DNA of 64,000 bases from Mucilaginibacter saanensis (lineage in GTDB: Bacteria > Bacteroidota > Bacteroidia > Sphingobacteriales > Sphingobacteriaceae): NCBI RefSeq assembly GCF_014200575.1, contig NZ_JACHBZ010000002.1:248001-312000 (forward strand). Reading direction: 5' to 3'. The notes under the pieces were generated by a model. The model ran no database searches. It was not told the DNA's origin and was given only the letters and a program-made list of their open reading frames with translations. Of the stretch, positions 9,616 to 19,800 are shown piece after piece (the first letter of the stretch is position 1; each line of letters begins with the position of its first letter). The position numbers were made by a program, and so were the translations under genes.

Positions 9616-11094
9616 TTAATTGGTGGAATATGCCTTAATAGCCTCTTGTTGTTGCGGAAATGCTGATTGGCCTTCCAGGTTAGTGATTTTTAAGTCAGTT
9701 ACTTCGTGGCTTTCCAATACATGGGCAAAATAGTCGGGCCGGTTATCGCCCCATCTTACAGAGCTGTTTCTGATGATAATATGGCTTGCTTTATCTAAAT
9801 AAAAAGCTGAGGTACGTCCCTTCAGCAGGCCTTCTACATTACTTGGTCTGCGGTCATATACGCCGCCCGGTAAGGCGGTTGATTTGTTAATGAATACATC
9901 AACCTGGTCAAAAATAATTCCGGAAACTTTATCTGCCGATTCTGCTCCCACATAAATGCCGTTTTCACTTGTACATTTAATATTGCTGAAATAAATATTG
10001 GTTACCGCCCCTGCTTTACCCTCTGTTTGGCCTTTAGGGAAACGCCAGCCGGCATCTTTGTTATTACCTTTGGCACGGCGGTAGGAGGTTACATAAATAG
10101 GCTCGGCCTTGCCCCACCAGGTATCAGAAAAAAGGTGCGAATCAATAATGATATTTGAAAATATGACATCGGAAACTGTGCCCTCATCGCGGTTTTGAAT
10201 ACCAATACCCCGGTTACTTTTTTTAATGATACAGTTATTGATAAGCACATAGCTAATGCGGTCCATGTTTTCAGACCCTATTTTAATAGCGCAGGAGCGG
10301 GAGGTCATGGTGCAATTACTTACGGTGATATTTTCACATGGGCCAAACTCCTCATATTCCCGCCTGTTTTTTAAGCAGATGCAGTCATCGCCCGATTCTA
10401 TATAACAATTGCTGATGCGTACATTTTTACTATGGTCAAGGTCAATGCCGTCACTGTTCCTAACTTTTAAACTATTTAGCAGGGTTAAATTATCAATGGC
10501 TACATCATCACAGCCCACTAAATGAACAGTCCAATAAGCCGAATTACGGATAGTGAGGTCACGTATGCGGATATTTTTGCCGCCAACAATGGTAAGCAAA
10601 TGCGGACGGGGATCAATAATGTTAAAAGGTTTCAGCTCATAGGAGTCATCCAGTTCGGCCCCCATAAAAGATATTCCGTTGCCATCAATAGTACCGCCGC
10701 CGCAAATGGTAACGTTGCTGAGGTTCTCACCGCCAATCCAAATGGTGCCTTCGCCTTTATTATCACGGAATGCGCTTTTTTGATAAACTTTTTCGTTTGA
10801 GTTTGCTATAAGTTTGGCGTTTACTTCAACCTCAAGCTGGATATTTGATTTGAGGTTAAAAGGCCCGCTCATGAACGTGTTGCCTGCCGGAATAATTACC
10901 TTACCGCCACCTGCTTTTGTACAGGCGTCAATAGCTTTTTGAATAGCAACGGCATTATCGGTTTTACCATCGCCTATGGCACCATAGTTAGTGATAATGA
11001 AATGGTTTTGCTTTTGGCGGGCATTGGCTAAAGTGGTAAATAGGGTACTTGTCAGTAATAACAAAAGTGTATAACGGGTGCTTTTGAGTGTCAT
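9616..11094 (-). CDS. Secreted polygalacturonase-like GH28 hydrolase
   Basis: 492 residues; hydrophobic signal peptide ending at about ANARQ. The start of the beta-helix is the pectate-lyase-3-like signature NYGAIGDGKTDNAVAIQKAID. The two GH28 catalytic motifs are visible: NSDGID at residues 213-218 and GDDCI at 235-239, followed by CAIKIGSE and NRGIGIQNRD. Family members hydrolyse alpha-1,4-galacturonan or related galacturonides and rhamnogalacturonan, acting outside the cytoplasm. It is transcribed away from the GH89 gene and converges on GH2. Its presence suggests that uronic acid linkages occur in the target glycan, or that a pectin-related side branch is processed. Family assignment is secure; substrate is not. 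Confidence 0.93.
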   Translation of the reverse strand: MTLKSTRYTLLLLLTSTLFTTLANARQKQNHFIITNYGAIGDGKTDNAVAIQKAIDACTKAGGGKVIIPAGNTFMSGPFNLKSNIQLEVEVNAKLIANSNEKVYQKSAFRDNKGEGTIWIGGENLSNVTICGGGTIDGNGISFMGAELDDSYELKPFNIIDPRPHLLTIVGGKNIRIRDLTIRNSAYWTVHLVGCDDVAIDNLTLLNSLKVRNSDGIDLDHSKNVRISNCYIESGDDCICLKNRREYEEFGPCENITVSNCTMTSRSCAIKIGSENMDRISYVLINNCIIKKSNRGIGIQNRDEGTVSDVIFSNIIIDSHLFSDTWWGKAEPIYVTSYRRAKGNNKDAGWRFPKGQTEGKAGAVTNIYFSNIKCTSENGIYVGAESADKVSGIIFDQVDVFINKSTALPGGVYDRRPSNVEGLLKGRTSAFYLDKASHIIIRNSSVRWGDNRPDYFAHVLESHEVTDLKITNLEGQSAFPQQQEAIKAYSTN

Positions 11095-11395
11095 AAAAGG
11101 AGCAGTGTTTGTGTAGTGTTTATCTGTTTTTCAACTCCCGGATAGGTAGCTGGGACAGCGAATTATAATTATTGTTTGGCAGTAAGTATCAAGGGCTAAA
11201 TTATTAAATAAAACATGCTCTGAAACATTTTTACGGCATAAAATAACTTAAACGATTGCGTAATGCGATAAATTTATATTGTTGATTATCAGGTTAATAA
11301 AAGATAAATTTATTTGTCAATAAATGGTTAACTGCTCATATTCTTTTATATATTGTTGCGCTTTTTGATATGGCAATTATAACAAGACTAATTTT
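11095..11395. other. Divergent promoter region between GH28 and GH89
   Basis: 301 bp, very AT-rich from about 11200, between divergent genes, so it must carry both promoters. I see no ORF and no clear palindrome. Confidence 0.5.
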
Positions 11396-13617
11396 ATGAA
11401 CAAAGAAAAACGCTTAGGCTTTTACAGCATATTGACCATGTTTTTATTTGCGGTTGTTTTTAACAAAACCACACAGGCGCAGGTAAATATAAATGCATCA
11501 AATGCACTTATTAAACGTATAGTGCCACAGCAGGCGGCTTCGTTTATTGTAAAGGAAATCAGTACGGAGGCCGGTAAGGATGTATTTGAAATAGAGAGTA
11601 AAAATAATAAGATCATATTAAGCGGCAGCAACGGGGTTGCTATAGCATCGGCTTTATATTATTACCTGACGGAATATGGCCATTGCCAGGTAACATGGAA
11701 CGGTACCAATCTTAATTTGCCTTTGAAGTTACCGATGGTTACTTCAAAGGTTCATAAAAACACGCCCTACCAATACCGGTATTACTTAAACTATTGCACC
11801 TATAGCTATAGTATGGCCTGGTGGGATTGGAAACGATGGGAAAAAGAAATTGACTGGATGGCCATGCACGGCATAAACATGCCACTTGCCATTACGGGGC
11901 AGGAGTATACCTGGTACAAGGTATATAAGGCTATGGGCTTTACAGATCAGGATATGAAAGCCTTTTTTACGGGCCCGGCCTATTTTGGCTGGTTTTATAT
12001 GGGCAATATTGATGCATGGGGTGGCCCGTTACCAATGAGCTGGATAATTGCCCATAAAGATATGCAGATAAAAATTTTGCAGCGCGAACGCGAGCTGGGT
12101 ATAAAACCTGTATTGCCGGCATTTACCGGGCACGTACCTGCATCGTTTAAAACACGTTTTCCGCAGGCAAAACTAAAACAAACCAACTGGAACAATGGGT
12201 TTGCTGATACCTATATCCTGGATTCAGAAGATCCGATGTTTGCACAGATAGGTAAAAAGTTTTTAGAGGCTCAAACTAAAATTTATGGTACAGACCACCT
12301 TTACTCTGCCGATACCTTTAATGAAAATGAGCCCCCGTCAAGTGATCCGGAGTTTTTATCAAAACTAAGCGCCAGGGTTTATGATGGGATGAAAATAGCC
12401 GACCCGAAGGCTATTTGGGTAATGCAGGGCTGGCTGTTTTTTAGCGACCGCAAATTTTGGAAAAATGAACAGATCAAGGCATTGTTAAGCGCCGTTCCGG
12501 ATGATCACATGATTGTGCTTGATCTTACTGCCGATTATGAACCGGTTTGGAAACGCACGGAAGCCTTTTATGGCAAACGCTGGATATGGAGTATGCTGCA
12601 TAATTATGGAGGTAATATCAGTCTGTTTGGCAGGATGGATGCCGTTGCCGGTAACCCTGCCGATGCGCTGCATGATCCGGCATCGGGGCGTTTGTCTGGC
12701 ATTGGACTTACCATGGAGGCCATTGAGCAAACACCGGTGTTGTATGAGCTCATGACGCAAAATACCTGGCAAAATACGTCTGTTGATTTAAATAAATGGT
12801 TGCCTCAATATTTGCTCAACCGATATGGTACAAGTAACAAATCTGCGCTTGATGCCTGGCAAATACTCAGAAATACCGTGTTTAACGGGAAAGATATACG
12901 TGACGGCGCTGAATCAATTATCACCGGCAGGCCTACCTTTGATTCTGCCGCTGTTTGGACACGTACCAAACTTAATTATGCCCGTAAGGATTTGCTGCCA
13001 GCCTGGGATGATATGGTGAAAGCCATACCGGCCTGTCAAAATAGTGATGGGTTTAACTATGATCTTGTTGATTTAACCCGGCAGGTTTTAGCCAATTACG
13101 CCGACCCGCTGCAAAAAAAATGGATTAAGGCTTACCGGGAAAGAACGTTAAGAACTTTGATAATTGTAGCACACAGTTTGAACAATTGATACGTGACATG
13201 GATGTTTTGCTGGCTACCCGGAAAGATTTTTTATTAGGCCCATGGATAGCAGATGCACGTAACTGGGGAACAACACCAGTCGAAAAAACACTGTATGAGC
13301 GCAATGCCCGCAACTTGATAACACTTTGGGGAGATGAGCATAGTCCGCTGCATGAGTATTCATGCAGGCAGTGGAGCGGTTTACTAACCGATTTTTACCT
13401 GGTACGCTGGCAAAAGTTTTTTGGTATGCTTCATAATTCCTTAAATGACGGTAAAGAACCCGACCTGCCGGCTTTTGAGCAGGCCATCAGTAAATGGGAG
13501 TGGCAATGGGTTAATACGCAAAAAGGTTTTCCGGTTAATACATCGGGTAAAAGCACCGTGGTTGTAAAGCAGCTTTATAACAAGTACCGCACCGTAATGA
13601 CAACTGATCTAAATTAG
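11396..13617 (+). pseudogene. Alpha-N-acetylglucosaminidase GH89 (NAGLU-like), frameshifted near 13140
   Basis: Frame one (11396-13189) gives a signal peptide (ending TTQAQ), the N-terminal domain and the GH89 catalytic barrel: QYRYYLNYCTYSYSMAWWDWKRWE, DTFNENEPPSS (Glu310 is a candidate catalytic acid) and GLTMEAIEQTPVLYELM (Glu441, candidate nucleophile). It then ends abruptly in unrelated residues and a stop at 13187. The C-terminal GH89 helical domain continues in another frame: KNVKNFDNCSTQFEQL, then IRDMDVLLATRKDFLLGPW, to a stop at 13615. The junction at AYRE|KNVKNF is restored if one A is added to AAA at 13140-13142. The second frame has no ATG near its beginning. Family role: removal of terminal alpha-linked GlcNAc, known from heparan sulfate breakdown. 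Either a recent inactivating deletion or a sequencing error; the rest looks intact. Confidence 0.88.
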
Positions 13618-13623
13618 ATATCA

Positions 13624-14823
13624 ATGACAAAGAAACACACGGTTGATGATCCTACGCAGCATACGGTAGGTACAGCAAAAACGGCTGAGAAGGCAGCGCG
13701 TCTATATTCGTTAGATGCATTGCGCGGCTTTGATATGTTTTGGATTATGAGTGGCGAGGGTGTAGTTCATGCACTTGCTAAAGCCACCAACTGGCCGGTT
13801 TTTTTATGGATGTCGGGCCAGTTGCACCACACCGTATGGAATGGCATTACATTTTATGATATGATATTTCCGCTGTTTTTATTTATCGCCGGGGTATCCA
13901 TGCCTTATTCCATGACAAATAAAATGAATAAGGCCGGGGTAGATCTGGCGGTTGAGTTACCCGGGGCCGTTAAGTGGACGATTTATAAATCAATGATCAG
14001 GCGCACCCTCATACTGCTTTTCCTGGGCATGATTGTAAATGGCCTGTTGAAATTTAACGGATATGAAAATACCCGCTTTGCCAGCGTTTTAGGTCGTATA
14101 GGCCTGGCCTGGTTCTTCGGCGGGCTCATATACCTGAATTTTAATCTGCGCGGTCAAATTATCTGCTTTTTTGGCTTGCTGTTGGGGTATTGGGCAGTTA
14201 TGATGTTTGTACCTGTGCCGGGATATGGCGCCGGAAATTTAACCATGAATGGTAGTTTGGAGTCATATATTGACAGGTTGCTGCTGCCTGGCCGGCTTCA
14301 TGATAAGGTACACGACCCCGAAGGTATCCTATCAACCATCCCTGCAATTGCTACAGCATTATTAGGCATATTCAGCGGACAGCTTTTAAAAGATAGCTCC
14401 CTTAACTGGCCCATGTGGAAAAAGGGGATAGCCTTGTTTGCAGCTGGATTGGTTTTAATAATTGCCGGGGAATTATGGGACCTCAACTTCCCAATCAATA
14501 AACGCCTTTGGACAAGTTCATTTGTATTGTTTGTAGGTGGTTGGAGCGCTATTTTGCTGGCTGTTTTTTATTTAATTATTGATGTTGCCGGATACAAGAA
14601 ATGGGCATTCCCCTTTATTCTTATCGGCGTAAATTCAATTTTTATTTATCTGGCTGCCGAAGGGGTTATTGATTTTCAGCATACAGCTAACTATCTTTTC
14701 GGAGGGCTCATACAATACACTTCGCAAGCATGGCAGGCAGTATGGCAGGCTACATCAATAGTAATTATTCAGCTTTTGCTTTTGTATTTCCTGTACCGGA
14801 ATAAACTATTTTTCAAAATATAG
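13624..14823 (+). CDS. Membrane acetyltransferase, DUF5009 / heparan-alpha-glucosaminide N-acetyltransferase-like
   Basis: 399 residues. A polar N-terminal stretch of about 27 residues is followed by SLDALRGFDMFWIM, the opening of the YeiB/HGSNAT-like acyltransferase fold, and about ten hydrophobic helices. HHTVWNGITFYDMIFPLF aligns by eye with the conserved His-containing segment of human HGSNAT (HASWNGL...DLVFPW), so His69 is the probable acetyl-relay residue. Human HGSNAT acetylates terminal glucosamine of heparan sulfate so that NAGLU can remove it. Here the gene starts only 6 bp after the GH89 stop, strongly suggesting co-transcription and the same two-step logic, across the inner membrane. 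The bacterial function is an inference; Bacteroidota members are annotated only as DUF5009. Confidence 0.85.
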   Translation: MTKKHTVDDPTQHTVGTAKTAEKAARLYSLDALRGFDMFWIMSGEGVVHALAKATNWPVFLWMSGQLHHTVWNGITFYDMIFPLFLFIAGVSMPYSMTNKMNKAGVDLAVELPGAVKWTIYKSMIRRTLILLFLGMIVNGLLKFNGYENTRFASVLGRIGLAWFFGGLIYLNFNLRGQIICFFGLLLGYWAVMMFVPVPGYGAGNLTMNGSLESYIDRLLLPGRLHDKVHDPEGILSTIPAIATALLGIFSGQLLKDSSLNWPMWKKGIALFAAGLVLIIAGELWDLNFPINKRLWTSSFVLFVGGWSAILLAVFYLIIDVAGYKKWAFPFILIGVNSIFIYLAAEGVIDFQHTANYLFGGLIQYTSQAWQAVWQATSIVIIQLLLLYFLYRNKLFFKI

Positions 14824-14968
14824 CACATTATAATCAGCAAAACACCAATTGATACATTGGTCAAATAATCGTAAATTCCCTTTTCAATAAAACAAGTACA
14901 CACAGCAACTGTTCGCTTTATATCCTGTATAATTTAAATTATTAACCGAAACTTAACAGCGTAATAAT

Positions 14969-15994
14969 ATGAACATTCAAGAATTAAAGGTTACTGCCCA
15001 GCGATTGATGGCTGGTGATAAGGGATTGCTGGCGATGGACGAAAGTACCAGTACATGTAATAAACGCTTTGAAGCCCTCGGTATTCCGCAGAATGAAGAA
15101 TACCGTCGCAAATATCGCGAGCTGATAGTAACTGCGCCCGGATTAGAAAATAGTATCAGTGGCGCTATCCTGTTTGATGAAACCATAAAACAAAGTACAG
15201 CCGATGGTACTTTATTTATTGATATCCTGATAAAAAAAGGAATTATACCGGGTATAAAGGTTGATGAAGGCGCTGTACCTATGGCGGGGTTCCCCGGTGA
15301 AAAGGCTACGGAAGGTCTGGATGGTTTGCGCCAACGCCTAACCGATTATTACCAAAGAGGTGCCCGTTTTGCCAAATGGCGCGCGGTGATAACCATAGAT
15401 GAAGGTATACCGACGGATACCTGTATTAAAACCAATGCACACCTGCTGGCCCGCTATGCAGCCCTTTGTCAGGAAGCGGGATTAGTGCCCATTGTTGAAC
15501 CCGAGGTGCTGATGGATGGCACGCATACACTTGAGCAATGCGCGGGGGTAACTAAAAAGGTTTTGCATAAAGTTTTTAATGAGTTGTATCAACAAAGGGT
15601 TGATCTGGAAGGGATGATCTTAAAGCCTAATATGGTGCTACCCGGCCTGGATTGCCCCGTGCAACCTGATACCGACACTATTGCAGATGCCACTATCAAC
15701 TGTTTTTTAGAAAGTGTGCCTGCCACTGTTCCGGGAATTGCATTTTTATCGGGCGGGCAGTCAGCAACGCTGGCGTCGGTAAGGTTAAACGCCATGCATG
15801 TAAGATTTGATGCTATAATGCCCTGGGCACTAACATTTTCCTTTTCAAGGGCGATACAACAGCCTGCGCTGGAGATATGGAAGGGCAATGACCAGCATAT
15901 TGCCGAGGCACAAAAAGAGCTGGTTTACCGGGCTGCCTGCAATACTACTGCACGCCGCGGCGAATACCGAGCAGATGCGGAAACGGTTGTTTAA
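14969..15994 (+). CDS. Fructose-bisphosphate aldolase, class I
   Basis: 341 residues, cytoplasmic. It begins with the class I signature LLAMDESTSTCNKRF and carries the Schiff-base lysine Lys219 in GMILKPNMVLPG, with Glu178 in IVEPEV and Lys136 in FAKWRA as the expected helpers; LSGGQS completes the phosphate site. This is the animal/plant-like class I form, about 340 residues. It interconverts fructose-1,6-bisphosphate with dihydroxyacetone phosphate and glyceraldehyde-3-phosphate. It is separated from DUF5009 by 145 bp and followed by a HAD protein 51 bp downstream, so the two may share a transcript. Sugar catabolism downstream of the neighbouring polysaccharide enzymes is consistent, but it is a housekeeping gene. 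Confidence 0.95.
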   Translation: MNIQELKVTAQRLMAGDKGLLAMDESTSTCNKRFEALGIPQNEEYRRKYRELIVTAPGLENSISGAILFDETIKQSTADGTLFIDILIKKGIIPGIKVDEGAVPMAGFPGEKATEGLDGLRQRLTDYYQRGARFAKWRAVITIDEGIPTDTCIKTNAHLLARYAALCQEAGLVPIVEPEVLMDGTHTLEQCAGVTKKVLHKVFNELYQQRVDLEGMILKPNMVLPGLDCPVQPDTDTIADATINCFLESVPATVPGIAFLSGGQSATLASVRLNAMHVRFDAIMPWALTFSFSRAIQQPALEIWKGNDQHIAEAQKELVYRAACNTTARRGEYRADAETVV

Positions 15995-16045
15995 AGTGCT
16001 GACGTACTAATTAATATAAATATAGATCGGATATAAAGCTGAGCG

Positions 16046-16807
16046 ATGAAAAAGTTAATTGTGTTTGACCTTGATGGTACCTTAGCTGAAAGTAAAGCAG
16101 CGCTTGATGATGAAATGGTTACCATGTTAACCAATCTTTTGAGTGTGGCAAAAGTGGCCATTATATCTGGCGGCGACTGGCCCCAGTTTGAAGAGCAGGT
16201 GCTTGGCCGGCTGCCCGAAAAGAAGCGGCTTAAAAATCTGTCTATCCTGCCTACCTGCGGTACTAAGTATTATCAGTATAACAAGGGCTGGAAACAATTA
16301 TATGCCGAGAATTTTACCGATGAGGAAAGGGTAAAGATCACCCATGACCTTCACGAGGGTGTTGAGTTGTCGGGTATTAAATTTTCAAAGATATGGGGTG
16401 AACAGATTGAGGATCGCGGCAGCCAGATCACCTTTTCGGCATTAGGGCAAAAGGCCCCGCTTGCTGCTAAGAAAAAATGGGATCCGGAGTTTACGAAGCG
16501 TAAAAAAATAAAAATCAAACTGGACAAGTCTTTAAGGGGGTTTTCAGTAAACATGGGCGGTGCTACGTCTATTGATATTACCAAATCGGGTGTTGATAAG
16601 GCTTATGGTATTCAAAAACTACAACAAACCCTACGCATAAAAATTGCCGAAATGATATTTATCGGGGACGCCTTGTTTGAAGGAGGGAATGATCATCCTG
16701 CACTGACAACCGGTGTAGAGTGTATACAGATACGTGATCCCGAAGAAACTAAAAGTGTAATAAAAGGGATTATTGCCTGTTTAAGTGTTAAAAAGAAAGC
16801 GAAGTAG
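16046..16807 (+). CDS. HAD-IIB family phosphatase, phosphomannomutase-like
   Basis: 253 residues. HAD motif I is FDLDGTLAESK at residues 6-16 with the nucleophile Asp and general acid Asp; motif IV is IFIGDALFEGGNDHPA close to the C-terminus. The insert between them has the length of a type IIB cap. The combination and the GGNDHP tail resemble the eukaryotic-type phosphomannomutase/HAD-IIB branch, so the substrate is probably a hexose phosphate. The gene follows class I aldolase by 51 bp, in the same direction, and ends at a strong bidirectional terminator. Whether it acts as a mutase or as a phosphatase cannot be decided from sequence reading alone. Confidence 0.8.
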   Translation: MKKLIVFDLDGTLAESKAALDDEMVTMLTNLLSVAKVAIISGGDWPQFEEQVLGRLPEKKRLKNLSILPTCGTKYYQYNKGWKQLYAENFTDEERVKITHDLHEGVELSGIKFSKIWGEQIEDRGSQITFSALGQKAPLAAKKKWDPEFTKRKKIKIKLDKSLRGFSVNMGGATSIDITKSGVDKAYGIQKLQQTLRIKIAEMIFIGDALFEGGNDHPALTTGVECIQIRDPEETKSVIKGIIACLSVKKKAK

Positions 16808-16831
16808 CCTGATTTTCCTTTATCAAAGTAT

Positions 16832-16878
16832 AAAAAAACCGAACCCTGTTAACGTACATTAACAGGGTTCGGTTTTTT
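16832..16878. terminator. Strong bidirectional terminator
   Basis: A perfect 14-bp inverted repeat (CCGAACCCTGTTAA, 16839-16852 and 16859-16872) with a 6-base loop is flanked by an A run on the left and a T run on the right. It serves both the HAD gene and the convergent RND operon. Confidence 0.95.
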
Positions 16879-16895
16879 AGATAATAATACTACGG

Positions 16896-19800
16896 TTAAG
16901 ATACCTGTACATCGGGCTCTATAGCCGGTGGAATCAATTCGTAAACAATAGGGGTTACTATCCTTGATAATAAAGTAGAACTGATTAAACCGCCAATTAA
17001 CACAATAGCCAGCGGAGAGATCAGCGGGTTGGTAGATATGGCGATAGGGATTAATCCGCCAATTGCCGTTAATGATGTAAGCACAATAGGTAAAAAGCGT
17101 ACTTCACCGGCCTCTCGAATGGCGTCTTGCAGGCTTTTACCCTGCCGCCTTAACTGGTTGGTAAAATCAACCAGCAAAATGGTGTTCTTTACCTCAATAC
17201 CCGCCAGTGCTATTAAACCAATAATGGCTATAAATGATAATGAATTGCCTGTTACCCATAAAGCAGTAGCCGCACCAACTACCCCCAGCGGAATAACTGA
17301 TAAAATAATGAGCATACTTTTAAAGGTTTTGAAAAGTAATACCAGTACGGCTATAAACATAAATACGGTGACCAATATGATGCTTAAAAAGCCACCAAAG
17401 GCATTGTTTTGTGATTCCACTTCACCGCCCATTTCATAACTGTAGCCTGCGGGCAGTTTAAGCTGGTCCATCTTTTGTACCACATCGGTAATTACCCGGC
17501 TTACCAGGAACCCTTTTTGCACATTGGCCTGTACCGATACTACCCTTTTCTTTTCCTGGTGATTAATAACGGCAGGGGATGCTTCCAGCTGCAGGGTAGC
17601 AACCTGGTTAAGCGGCAGGGCGTTACCCTGTGCGTTATTCACATATAAGTTACGGAAGGCATCCAGGTTGGGGCGACCTTCTTTAACACGGGTAAGCAAT
17701 ACGGTATAGCCATATTTGTTATCATTGTTATAATAGGTACCCATATCCAACCCAGTTACGGCCAGTCTTACCGTTTGATCAATGTTAAGGGCTGGTACGC
17801 CTAACTGGGCTGCTTTTTCCTTATTCACAGCTACGCGTATATCGCTTTTAAGCAGGCTAACCGGGTTGTTCACATACATGGTTCCCGGCGTGGCGTGTAA
17901 AAGCTTTTCAACCCTGGCGGATAGGTTACGTAAGGTATCCAGGTTATCGCCAAATAAACGTACCTCTACAGGCGCTATTACAGGGGTGCCCTGTTCAAAG
18001 TTTTTCACCTCTACCTTAGCTCCCGAATAATGTGCCCAGCGGTGCTGCAATTGCTGAATAAGGGCAAGTTTTTCATCGGGCGTGGTGTGCTCATCCAGTT
18101 GTACAAATAGCTGGGCAAAATCACTTCGGTTATTTTCAGGTATCACATTGTAATAAATACGCGGATTGCCCCGGCCTACATTGGTAGCATAATATTTTAT
18201 AAGCGGCTGTCGTTTTAACTGGCGCTCAATATCGCGTGTTATGGTGTCGGTATAAGGTAGGTTTGATTGGTTCGGCGTGGTAATATTGATTAAAAACTGT
18301 GGCTTTTCTGAGGCCGGGAATAAACTGAACCCAATAATGCTAAAAATATGGAGTGATAAGCCAAACAATACAACAGCTACACCTATGGTGAGGAAAGGCT
18401 TTTGCAATGCCTTATCAAGCAAACGTGCGTAGCTGCCATGTATCATTCTTTTTAAACCGCGCATCAACAGGTTGCCTTCGGGGTTACCGTTATGGTTTTT
18501 CAACAGCCTGCTTGATAAAAAAGGAATAATGGTTAACGAAACTGCCATTGAGGCCAGCACACAAAAAATAACCGCCAATGGTAAGCACCTGATAAAATCG
18601 CCAGAGCCTTCGGGTAAAAATACCAGTGGCATAAAAGCGATGATCAGGATCACCGTACAGCCAACTACGGCCATGCCTATCTGCCCGGTAGCTTTTAAGG
18701 TAGCCTCTAAACGGGTGTGACCTTCCAGCATCCAGCGCTCAATGTTTTCTACTACCACAATGCTGTCATCAACCAAAAGCCCCAATGCCACCACCAGGCC
18801 CACAATGCTTAACTGGTTAAGGTTAAACCCGAATAACTGCAGTAAAACAATACCAATAGCCAATGATAACGGAATCGAGATCATGACAATAATGGCCGGG
18901 CGCAGGCCAAGCGGCAACAAGGTAACTGCCACCAATAAAATGGCGATAATAAAATCATGCCCCAGGCCGGTAAGTCGCCTGTTTACGTTATCAGCCTGAT
19001 CAAAATTCTGAACCAGGTCAATGTTAGGGGGCAACAGCTTTTTAAAGCCATCCAGCACCACCTGGTAACTTGCCTGGGTTTTACTGATGTTTTCTCCGTC
19101 TTTTTGGGCGGCGGCAATAAATACACAGCGATGGCCATTTAAACGGGTAATATGTTTTTCTTCACCATAGCCGTAATAAACCTTGGCAATATCTTTCAGT
19201 AGGATGTTTTTTCCGGCAACGGCAGATACAATGGTATTATTTACAGCATCTAACGTGCGGTAATCATTAGTTTTAATATTGAAGGTTTGGTGGCCGGCAT
19301 CAATACTGCCGCCGGGGATGCTGGCCATTTCACTATGCAGGCTGTTTGAAACCACACCCACCGGCAAATGCATCTGTGCCATTTTTTCAAGATCAAGCTC
19401 CACACGTACCTGCTGACCGGGCAGGCCAAATATGGATACCTGTTTAAGCGACGATACTTTTTCCAATTCGTCCTGTAGTTTTTCGGCGTAGTATTGCAGT
19501 TTGCTGCGTGGTGCATTTTCTGATACCAGCGCTACCTGTAAAACATTAACATCGGTAGGCTGCTGCTTTTGTATTTCGATACTGGAGATATCGGCAGGCA
19601 GCTCACTGCGTTTATTGTTTACCTCCCGCACAATCTCCTGGTACTTAGCGTCAATATTGCTGCTGTATTTATATTCCACACGTAATACAGCTACACCGTT
19701 TGATATACTGGTACGTATGCGTTTAATATCGTCAAGGCCCGAAATTGTTTTTTCAAGCGGTGTTACCACCCGGTCTTCAATGTCGCGCGGACTGGTTCCC

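Noticed and set aside
13130..13150. Programmed -1 frameshift in GH89
   Set aside because: The zero frame reads CGG GAA AGA, so GGGAAAG is not in the phase needed for an X-XXY-YYZ slippery site, and no downstream stimulatory structure is evident. A one-base loss is simpler.
1..14823. Calling the cluster a complete PUL
   Set aside because: No SusC/SusD pair or hybrid two-component or anti-sigma regulator is inside the window; the left part is missing.
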